Shown: piece after piece, positions 5,555 through 10,275 of the stretch
How the letters are laid out: every line of letters starts with the position of its first letter
How positions within the stretch are numbered: the first letter of the stretch is position 1
NCBI GenBank assembly: GCA_905209435.1
Contig: CAJLTE010000104.1
Location: 1 to 10,275, forward strand
Direction: 5' to 3'
Source: an uncultured Blautia sp.
Lineage (GTDB): Bacteria; Bacillota_A; Clostridia; Lachnospirales; Lachnospiraceae
Length of the DNA stretch: 10,275 nt
The notes under the pieces: model-generated
The model's input: the letters and a program-made list of their open reading frames with translations, nothing else
Told to the model about the DNA's origin: nothing
Databases searched by the model: none
Program-made: the position numbers and the translations under genes

Positions 5555-6925
5555 TTACATATTTTCAACGATCTGACGTGCAACATAAACACCGCTTGCA
5601 GAAGCATGTGACAGGGAATGAGTTACACCGCTTCCGTCGCCGATGATGTACAGTCCTTTATATCTGCTTTCCAGGTTTTCGTTAATTTCAACTTCCATGT
5701 TATAGAACTTAACCTCTACACCATAGAGAAGAGTGTCATCATTTGCTGTACCAGGAGCGATTTTGTCCAGTGCATAGATCATTTCAATGATTCCATCAAG
5801 GATACGTTTTGGCAGAACAAGGCTCAGGTCACCAGGAGTAGCTGCCAGTGTCGGACGGACCATACCTTCTTCAATACGTGCAACAGTACTTCTTCTTCCA
5901 CGTACCAGATCACCGAAACGCTGAACAATAACACCGCCGCCGAGCATATTGGAAAGACGTGCGATACTTTCGCCATATCCGTTGCTGTCTTTGAATGGTT
6001 CGGAGAAATGTTTTGCTACCAGAAGGGCGAAGTTTGTATTCTCTGTCTGCTTGGAAGGATCCTCATAGCTGTGTCCGTTGGCAGTGACAATACCATTTGT
6101 ATTTTCGTTTACAACGATTCCATAAGGATTCATACAGAAAGTACGAACATTATCCTCGAATTTCTCTGTTCGGTAAACAATCTTGCTTTCATAAAGCTCA
6201 TCAGTCAGATGAGAAAAGATAACAGCAGGAAGCTCTACACGTACTCCAAGATCCACACGATTGGATTTAGTAGGGATATCAAGTTCCTTACAGACTTCTT
6301 CCATCCATTTACTTCCACTTCGGCCTACGGAAACAATACATTTACTGCAGTCTGTTGTTCCATCTTTTGTGATGATGCGGTAGCCTTCATCCAGAAGTTC
6401 CAGATGCTCTACAGGGGTATTAAAGAAGAAATCAACATGTTCTTTTAATTTATCATAGAGATTTTCCAGAACTACATAGTTGATATCTGTTCCAAGATGA
6501 CGTACAGAAGCATCCAGAAGCTTTAATTTGTTCTGCATACAGAGTTTTTTAAATTTGGTTCCTGCAGTAGAATACATCTTTGTATCCTGGCCGCCGTAAG
6601 CAACATTAATCTCATCTACGTAGCGCATCAGATCAAGTGCTTCTTTTTTGCCGATATGCTCGTAGAGAGTTCCGCCAAAATCATTGGTGATATTATATTT
6701 ACCATCAGAAAAAGCACCTGCACCGCCGAAGCCGCTCATAATTGCACAGGTCTTACATTTGATACAGGTTTTTACTTTATTTCCATCAATCGGACAGTGT
6801 CTCTTGCTCAGAGGATTCCCTGATTCGAAAACTGCGATTTTAAGGTCCTTATTCTGCTTCATTAGTTCATAGGCAGAAAAGATACCGCCAGGTCCTGCGC
6901 CGATGATCACTACATCATATTTCAT
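5555..6925 (-). CDS. FAD-dependent oxidoreductase of the uncharacterised dehydrogenase type (COG2509-like)
   Basis: 456 aa. The N-terminal Rossmann motif VVIIGAGPGGIFSAYEL (5-21) and an acidic VFES (32-35) mark FAD binding. The C-terminal LYIIGDGSGVTHSL (425-438) is the second FAD motif of this flavoprotein class. Between them lies a cysteine cluster, C44 then C54-x2-C57-x2-C60, followed by the glycine-rich SGFGGAGAFSDGKY (64-77). The cysteines suggest a metal or iron-sulfur site, but I infer this from spacing only. The later VSVGRSGSKWM (198-208) resembles a nucleotide-contact segment. The family is widespread in anaerobes with, as far as I know, no settled substrate. No signal peptide or membrane helix, so probably cytoplasmic. 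AAAGGA lies 12 nt before ATG, rather far. It stands alone on the - strand, convergent with the GNAT gene. Confidence 0.85.
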   Translation of the reverse strand: MKYDVVIIGAGPGGIFSAYELMKQNKDLKIAVFESGNPLSKRHCPIDGNKVKTCIKCKTCAIMSGFGGAGAFSDGKYNITNDFGGTLYEHIGKKEALDLMRYVDEINVAYGGQDTKMYSTAGTKFKKLCMQNKLKLLDASVRHLGTDINYVVLENLYDKLKEHVDFFFNTPVEHLELLDEGYRIITKDGTTDCSKCIVSVGRSGSKWMEEVCKELDIPTKSNRVDLGVRVELPAVIFSHLTDELYESKIVYRTEKFEDNVRTFCMNPYGIVVNENTNGIVTANGHSYEDPSKQTENTNFALLVAKHFSEPFKDSNGYGESIARLSNMLGGGVIVQRFGDLVRGRRSTVARIEEGMVRPTLAATPGDLSLVLPKRILDGIIEMIYALDKIAPGTANDDTLLYGVEVKFYNMEVEINENLESRYKGLYIIGDGSGVTHSLSHASASGVYVARQIVENM

Positions 6926-6966
6926 ATGTGTTATTTATCCTTTCAAATGAGTATTTTGCTGAGTTT

Positions 6967-6985
6967 GGATACGTTTGGTGTATCC
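6967..6985 (-). promoter_or_regulatory. Inverted repeat in the flavoprotein leader
   Basis: GGATAC (6967-6972) and GTATCC (6980-6985) are perfect 6-bp arms with a 7-nt spacer, lying about 10-28 nt downstream of the predicted transcription start and 42 nt before the start codon. The position suits a repressor operator or a leader hairpin. Confidence 0.4.
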
Positions 6986-7000
6986 GGTCGCTCTTTGAAA

Positions 7001-7009
7001 AGTATAACA
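7001..7009 (-). promoter_or_regulatory. Extended -10 promoter candidate for the flavoprotein gene
   Basis: On the - strand TGT precedes TATACT (7006-7001; 5 of 6 to TATAAT), an extended -10. No good -35 is found at 16-18 nt upstream. It would give a leader of about 70 nt that includes the inverted repeat at 6967-6985. Confidence 0.4.
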
Positions 7010-7059
7010 CAAATGGGTAAAAAAATCTTTTGTTTTTACAAATAAACTTATAGGTATGA

Positions 7060-7174
7060 TTTATAAATGTTGCTGTTCACTCCGTGCCAGTAACACGCTT
7101 CGTGAAGCACAGAATTTATGCTAATCGCATAAATTTGCGCAGTAGCTTAAAAATAGCAACATATAAATTCTGTG
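7060..7174. repeat. MITE-like foldable repeat element between the flavoprotein and HTH genes
   Basis: Outer arms ATGTTGCT (7067-7074) and AGCAACAT (7155-7162) pair perfectly; flanking TTTAT/ATAAA bases extend this with a small offset. Inside are GCTTC (7097-7101) with GAAGC (7104-7108) and AATTTATGC (7113-7121) with GCATAAATT (7127-7135). A 12-bp stretch CACAGAATTTAT (7108-7119) also pairs perfectly with ATAAATTCTGTG (7163-7174), which cannot form together with the 7113-7135 hairpin. There is no open frame. It looks like a short non-coding repeat of the type scattered in Lachnospiraceae genomes, but the family is not identified. In the remainder of 6926-7296 I see only a small GACAT/ATGTC hairpin (7217-7230). 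Confidence 0.6.
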
Positions 7175-7274
7175 TTGTGTATTGCTTGGAGTTTGAGAGT
7201 AATATATATAAGAAATGACATAGAAATGTCTATATCAGACAGAATAGTGCAGAATGTTCTATGCGCGGACAAAA

Positions 7275-7311
7275 TACCACAAGTGAAGAATAAAGCTTAT
7301 TTTTTCTGTGG
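7275..7311 (-). terminator. Weak terminator candidate of the HTH gene
   Basis: On the - strand CCACA (7311-7307) and TGTGG (7281-7277) close an AT-rich hairpin with an AATAA/TTATT inner stem, and TATTTTG follows. The hairpin overlaps the last codons of the HTH gene. The stem is AT-rich and interrupted, so this is tentative. Confidence 0.3.
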
Positions 7312-7518
7312 CACAGGATTGTCAGGAATATGCTCTACGATATCTCCGAAATCACAGTTGAGGATAGAACATAGAATATCCAGACTGAAGATTTCTACAT
7401 TTTTATTGTGGCGGAGTTTGTCAAGAAAAGAAGTGCTTATGCCATAATGTGTATATAAGTCATACTGAGTGATTCCGCGTTCTTTCATTGTTGTCCATAA
7501 TTTGTCGTAACTTATCAT
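7297..7518 (-). CDS. Small Cro/C1-type helix-turn-helix regulator (HTH_26-like)
   Basis: 73 aa when started at ATG 7518-7516. The whole protein is one DNA-binding domain. A first helix MISYDKLWTTMKERG (1-15) is followed by TQYDLYTHYGISTSFLDKLR (17-36), the helix-turn-helix, then LDILCSILNCDFGDIVEH (46-63), the closing helices seen in small clostridial Xre regulators. An in-frame TTG at 7563 would add 15 residues, but it has no Shine-Dalgarno and the extra residues lie outside the domain, so I prefer ATG. GGACGG about 10 nt upstream is only a weak ribosome binding site. It is divergent from the membrane protein gene at 7624, with an inverted repeat between them, so it probably regulates itself and that gene. 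Confidence 0.82.
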   Translation of the reverse strand: MISYDKLWTTMKERGITQYDLYTHYGISTSFLDKLRHNKNVEIFSLDILCSILNCDFGDIVEHIPDNPVPQKK

Positions 7519-7542
7519 TTGTAATAACCGTCCATTTTGTTC

Positions 7543-7571
7543 TTGCTTACATTCTATTATCAAGGTAAAAT
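7543..7571 (+). promoter_or_regulatory. Promoter of the small membrane protein gene
   Basis: TTGCTT (7543-7548), a 17-nt spacer and TAAAAT (7566-7571, 5 of 6). The predicted start near 7578 lies within the left arm of the inverted repeat at 7576-7608, so a protein bound there would block transcription. The region also overlaps the upstream leader of the divergent HTH gene. Confidence 0.55.
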
Positions 7572-7575
7572 GAAT

Positions 7576-7608
7576 CTTATAACAGTGTCTTTATAACGAC
7601 ACTATAAG
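7576..7608. promoter_or_regulatory. Inverted-repeat operator candidate between divergent genes
   Basis: AGTGTC (7584-7589) and GACACT (7598-7603) are perfect arms with an 8-nt spacer. Outer arms CTTATA (7576-7581) and TATAAG (7603-7608) add a second layer of symmetry, offset by a few bases. On the - strand TGT plus TATAAG (7581-7576) resembles an extended -10 for the HTH gene with a poor -35. The placement between a regulator gene and its divergent neighbour is typical of an autoregulatory operator. Confidence 0.5.
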
Positions 7609-7623
7609 AGGGAAAGTGATAAA

Positions 7624-7884
7624 ATGAAGACAATCAGAAAGATTATGGCAGGAATCGGGATAGCACTGATATGTGCAGCGATGTATTACTGCTTTGTGTG
7701 CGGTGCGCCCCGCCAGGGAAATGGACGTACATTTTATATGGTATTAACGGGAATATTCTGTGCTTCAGCAGGAGTTGCAGTCATGGGAATGATATGGTAT
7801 GTGGGATGGCTCCACAGAAAGAATACAGAGCTTGAAAACATGGTAGACACTTTGCTGAAAAATGCAGACGAACTTGACAAATAG
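7624..7884 (+). CDS. Small two-helix membrane protein of unknown function
   Basis: 86 aa, not recognised as a named family. A short basic N-terminus (MKTIRKI) precedes a first hydrophobic helix at about 8-27 (MAGIGIALICAAMYYCFVCG). A short polar loop with PRQGNGR (29-35) leads to a second helix at about 37-61, and a charged tail (WLHRKNTELENMVDTLLKNA, 62-81) has an amphipathic, possibly coiled-coil pattern. By the positive-inside rule both ends are likely cytoplasmic. The ribosome binding site AGAGGG lies near 7607-7612. It is divergent from the HTH regulator and probably controlled by it, forming a small regulator/membrane-protein module. The hom promoter begins inside its last codons. Confidence 0.75.
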   Translation: MKTIRKIMAGIGIALICAAMYYCFVCGAPRQGNGRTFYMVLTGIFCASAGVAVMGMIWYVGWLHRKNTELENMVDTLLKNADELDK

Positions 7885-7902
7885 CCGATTCTGCCCTAGT
7901 AT
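7874..7902 (+). promoter_or_regulatory. Promoter of hom
   Basis: Perfect -35 TTGACA (7874-7879), placed within the last codons of the upstream membrane protein gene, a 17-nt spacer and TAGTAT (7897-7902, 4 of 6). It gives a leader of about 30 nt. No T-box or other long leader fits in the 53-nt gap, so any amino-acid control would have to act at this promoter or on the enzyme. Confidence 0.55.
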
Positions 7903-7937
7903 AAAAACCAACGAACAAGAAAGGGGAATCCTGCAAA

Positions 7938-9233
7938 ATGAGTGAAAAAGTCATCAAAGCCGCACTGTTAGGATTAGGAACAGTAGGAACAGGTGTATAT
8001 AAAGTACTGAAGAATCAGGAAGAAGAAATGACGGCCAAGATCGGCTGTAAAGTTGAGATTAAGAAGATCCTTGTCAGAAATATTGAGAAAGCAGCAGCTA
8101 AACTGGAAGATGCGTCTGTTCTGACCAGTCAGTGGGATGAAATCGTAAATGATCCGGAGATTGAGATCGTGATTGAGCTGATCGGTGGAATCAATCCGGC
8201 CAGAGAGTACATACTTTCTGCATTAAAGGCTGGCAAGCATGTAGTATCTGCAAATAAAGATCTGATCGCAGTACATGGACATGAGCTTCTGGAAGCGGCA
8301 CATGAGAATAAAGTAGATTTTCTGTTTGAGGCAGCAGTGGCAGGCGGAATCCCGATCATCAGACCGCTGAAACAGTGTCTTGCCGGAAATCATATGACAG
8401 AAGTAATGGGTATCGTAAACGGAACCACAAACTTTATTCTGACCAAGATGACTCAGGAAGGTATGGAGTTTAAGGATGCCCTGGCACTTGCCACAGAGCT
8501 TGGGTATGCAGAAGCTGACCCGACCGCAGATATTGAGGGCCTGGATGCAGGACGTAAAGTAGCGATCCTTGCATCTGTAGCTTTTAATTCCCGTGTAGTA
8601 TTTAATGACGTATATACAGAAGGAATTGCCAAGATCACATCAAAGGATATTAACTATGCGAAAGAGATGGGACGTGATATCAAGCTTCTGGGTGTTGCCA
8701 GAAACGAAGAGGACGGAATCGAAGCTTATGTATGCCCGATGCTGATTCCGAGTTCTCATCCGCTTGCAACTGTAAATGATTCCTACAATGCAGTATTTGT
8801 CCATGGAGATGCTGTAGAGGATGCCATGTTCTTCGGAAGAGGTGCAGGAGAACTTCCGACAGCCAGTGCGGTAGTAGGTGATGTATTTGATATTGTAAGA
8901 AATATTCTGATCGGATGCTGCGGCAGAATTGGATGTACCTGTTATAAGAATATTCCGGTTAAGAAAATGGAAGATACACATAATCGCTATTTTGTCCGTC
9001 TCAAAGTTGAAGATCGCTGCGGCGTACTGGCTGAAATGACTGCTATTTTTGCCAAGTATCAGGTGAGTGTGGCTCAGATCATCCAGAAAGATACAAAGGT
9101 AGAGGGATGCGCAGAAGTAGTTGTGATCACTGAGAGTGTAAGAGAGGGTGATTTCAGAACTGCTATCGAAGAACTTCGCAACAGAGATTCTGTAAGAAAA
9201 ATCTCCACCATCATCCGTGTATATGGAAAATAA
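7938..9233 (+). CDS. hom: Homoserine dehydrogenase with C-terminal ACT domain
   Basis: 431 aa, a normal length for the ACT-bearing monofunctional form. It reduces aspartate-4-semialdehyde to homoserine with NAD(P)H, the branch point to threonine and methionine, in the cytoplasm. The N-terminal Rossmann fold shows LGLGTVGTGV (11-20); SANKDL (104-109) holds the conserved K107. EAAVAGGIPI (131-140) and VNGTTNFIL (160-168) belong to the substrate domain, and GYAEADPTADIEGLDAGRK (189-207) carries the catalytic pair expected from the yeast enzyme, here D203 and K207. The segment from 351, YFVRLKVEDRCGVLAEMTAI and onward, is an ACT domain, the usual site of threonine feedback. Ribosome binding site AAGGGG at 7921-7926. 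It stands apart from aspartokinase or thrB/thrC in this window. Confidence 0.97.
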   Translation: MSEKVIKAALLGLGTVGTGVYKVLKNQEEEMTAKIGCKVEIKKILVRNIEKAAAKLEDASVLTSQWDEIVNDPEIEIVIELIGGINPAREYILSALKAGKHVVSANKDLIAVHGHELLEAAHENKVDFLFEAAVAGGIPIIRPLKQCLAGNHMTEVMGIVNGTTNFILTKMTQEGMEFKDALALATELGYAEADPTADIEGLDAGRKVAILASVAFNSRVVFNDVYTEGIAKITSKDINYAKEMGRDIKLLGVARNEEDGIEAYVCPMLIPSSHPLATVNDSYNAVFVHGDAVEDAMFFGRGAGELPTASAVVGDVFDIVRNILIGCCGRIGCTCYKNIPVKKMEDTHNRYFVRLKVEDRCGVLAEMTAIFAKYQVSVAQIIQKDTKVEGCAEVVVITESVREGDFRTAIEELRNRDSVRKISTIIRVYGK

Positions 9234-9256
9234 ATTCAAGAATAACTAAAAAAGAA

Positions 9257-9287
9257 TTGAAAAATCCTGAAATTTTGATACTATATA
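9257..9287 (+). promoter_or_regulatory. Promoter candidate for gpmI
   Basis: TTGAAA (9257-9262), then TACTAT (9279-9284) at 16 nt or TATATA (9282-9287) at 19 nt. Neither pairing is ideal. If used, it starts transcription near 9291-9294, just at the first leader hairpin, and gives a leader of about 130 nt. No clear terminator for hom lies upstream, so readthrough from hom is possible. Confidence 0.4.
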
Positions 9288-9293
9288 AAAAGG

Positions 9294-9325
9294 GCACAAA
9301 CAGCATATAGTGCTGAAATATGTGC
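9294..9325 (+). promoter_or_regulatory. gpmI leader hairpin 1
   Basis: GCACA (9294-9298) pairs with TGTGC (9321-9325), and inside it CAGCA (9301-9305) pairs with TGCTG (9311-9315). It is a two-tier stem without a T-run. The segment CACAAACAGCA (9295-9305) recurs almost exactly in the next hairpin. Confidence 0.45.
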
Positions 9326-9343
9326 ATCTGTGTATAAAACAAT

Positions 9344-9388
9344 TACAGTTACTGTATGCATAAACAGCAATGTTGCTGCAGACAGTAA
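9344..9388 (+). promoter_or_regulatory. gpmI leader hairpin 2, sharing heptamers with the pgk leader
   Basis: TTACTGTATGC (9349-9359) pairs with GCAGACAGTAA (9378-9388) with one mismatch; inside it CAGCAA (9365-9370) pairs with TTGCTG (9373-9378), sharing one base. TACAGT-T-ACTGTA (9344-9356) is also a perfect local palindrome. TTACTGT and ACAGTAA are the heptamers of the pgk inverted repeat, and ACAGTAA ends 33 nt before the start codon in both genes. It could be an mRNA-stabilising or processing structure, or DNA operators. Confidence 0.5.
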
Positions 9389-9421
9389 TCACTAATGAAA
9401 CACATATAAAAGGAGAACATT

Positions 9422-10275
9422 ATGAGCAAAAAACCAACCGTATTAATGATTCTTGATGGATATGGTCTGAATGACAAAAAAGAAGGAAATGCTGTATACA
9501 TGGCTAAGACTCCTGTAATGGACAAGCTGATGGCAGAATATCCTTTTGTAAAAGGTAATGCAAGTGGACTGGCAGTAGGCCTTCCTGACGGACAGATGGG
9601 TAACTCCGAAGTAGGTCATATGAACATGGGTGCAGGTCGTATCGTATATCAGGAACTTACCAGAATCACAAAAGAGATCCAGGACGGAGATTTCTTCAAG
9701 AACGAAGCACTTCTTGCAGCAATGAAAAATGCAAAAGAAAACAATTCTGCAGTACACTTTATGGGACTCCTTTCTGATGGCGGTGTACACAGCCATAATA
9801 CACATCTCTATGGACTGCTTGAGATGGCTAAGAGAGAAGGCGTTGAGAAAGTTTATGTACATTGTTTCCTCGACGGACGTGATACACCTCCTGCATCAGG
9901 AAAAGAATTCGTAGAAGCTCTGGAAGCAGAAATGAAGAAGATCGGTGTAGGTGAAGTTGCCACAGTTTCCGGACGTTACTATGCAATGGACCGTGATAAC
10001 CGCTGGGATCGTGTAGAGCTTGCATACAACGCTCTTACATCCGGAGAAGGCGTAAAAGGAACAGACGCTGCAGCTGCAGTACAGGCTTCCTATGACAATG
10101 ATAAGACAGATGAGTTTGTTCTTCCTACAGTAATTGAGAAAGACGGACAGCCGACAGGTGTTGTATCTGACAATGACTCTGTTGTATTCTTTAACTTCCG
10201 TCCTGACCGTGCACGTGAGATCACAAGAGCATTCTGTGATGATGATTTCCAGGGATTTGAAAGAAAAGCAAGACC
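9422..10275 (+). CDS. gpmI: 2,3-bisphosphoglycerate-independent phosphoglycerate mutase (3' truncated by window end)
   Basis: 284 complete codons of a family of about 510 aa are present; the frame is still open at the end of the window. The enzyme interconverts 3- and 2-phosphoglycerate in cytoplasmic glycolysis using two Mn2+ ions and a phosphoserine intermediate. Visible: MILDGYG (9-15) with metal ligand D12; [12 protein letters not shown] (59-70) with the catalytic S62; [10 protein letters not shown] (116-125) with H123; FLDGRDTPP (149-157); GRYYAMDRD (184-192); and FNFRPDRAR (257-265). These belong to the phosphatase and phosphotransferase domains of the alkaline-phosphatase superfamily enzyme, unrelated to the cofactor-dependent GpmA. 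Start supported by AGGAGA at 9411-9416. It follows hom after 188 nt containing two leader hairpins. Confidence 0.97.
   Translation, partial: MSKKPTVLMILDGYGLNDKKEGNAVYMAKTPVMDKLMAEYPFVKGNASGLAVGLPDGQMGNSEVGHMNMGAGRIVYQELTRITKEIQDGDFFKNEALLAAMKNAKENNSAVHFMGLLSDGGVHSHNTHLYGLLEMAKREGVEKVYVHCFLDGRDTPPASGKEFVEALEAEMKKIGVGEVATVSGRYYAMDRDNRWDRVELAYNALTSGEGVKGTDAAAAVQASYDNDKTDEFVLPTVIEKDGQPTGVVSDNDSVVFFNFRPDRAREITRAFCDDDFQGFERKAR

Noticed and set aside
5618..6448. 276-aa + strand open frame
   Set aside because: Lies wholly antisense to the well-supported flavoprotein gene, has no domain pattern and no ribosome binding site; a shadow frame despite the upstream + promoter at 5514-5542.
7519..7563. TTG-initiated 15-residue extension of the HTH protein
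   Set aside because: No Shine-Dalgarno before TTG and the extra residues add nothing to the HTH domain; the ATG at 7518 fits small regulators of this type better.
7908..7937. T-box or amino-acid riboswitch before hom
   Set aside because: Only 53 nt separate hom from the preceding stop, too short for any known leader riboswitch, and no T-box motif was seen.

Overview
The window looks like chromosomal DNA of a low-to-moderate GC Firmicute in class Clostridia, most likely family Lachnospiraceae (Blautia/Dorea/Ruminococcus-like). This is inferred from the gap-pgk-tpiA order, strong AAGGAGG-type ribosome binding sites, AT-leaning codon use, sigma-A type promoters with TGn extended -10 elements, and small intergenic repeats. 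No phage, insertion sequence, CRISPR array, rRNA or tRNA gene was seen.

Layout. (a) 1-2515: a lower-glycolysis block with the 3' end of gap, then pgk and tpiA, all on +. A strong terminator follows gap. A pair of related, covarying hairpin repeats sits between pgk and tpiA, and a strong terminator closes tpiA. (b) 2516-3007: about 490 AT-rich bases without a credible protein gene. On the - strand they hold a promoter, three Spo0A-box-like heptamers upstream of it, and an intrinsic terminator, which together outline a possible ~215-nt RNA. The + promoter of the next gene is at 2938; I see nothing convincing in 2834-2937. (c) 3008-5381: a small alarmone synthetase (RelQ/YjbM type), a 23S rRNA m5U methyltransferase with its own strong promoter, and a GNAT acetyltransferase, closed by a bidirectional terminator. 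(d) 5555-6925 (-): a flavoprotein of the uncharacterised FAD-dependent dehydrogenase type with a cysteine cluster. A strong-looking + promoter faces into its 3' end. (e) 6926-7296: the leader of that gene and a foldable repeat element with mutually exclusive hairpins. (f) 7297-7884: a divergent pair, a small Cro/C1-type HTH regulator (-) and a two-helix membrane protein (+), separated by an inverted repeat. (g) 7938-9233: homoserine dehydrogenase (threonine/methionine branch). (h) 9422-10275: the start of gpmI, a return to glycolysis, behind a structured leader.

How it works together. gap, pgk, tpiA and gpmI cover the triose-phosphate half of glycolysis. The 7 kb between tpiA and gpmI is a mixed set (stringent-response alarmone, ribosome modification, redox enzyme, small regulator, amino-acid biosynthesis) with no shared pathway evident. 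pgk and gpmI both carry the heptamer pair TTACTGT/ACAGTAA in their leaders, with the right half exactly 33 nt before each start codon, which may be a shared control element. The most interesting unexplained material is non-coding: the repeat pair at 1513-1617, the possible - strand RNA at 2525-2741 with its Spo0A-like boxes, the antisense-facing promoter at 5514-5542, and the gpmI leader.
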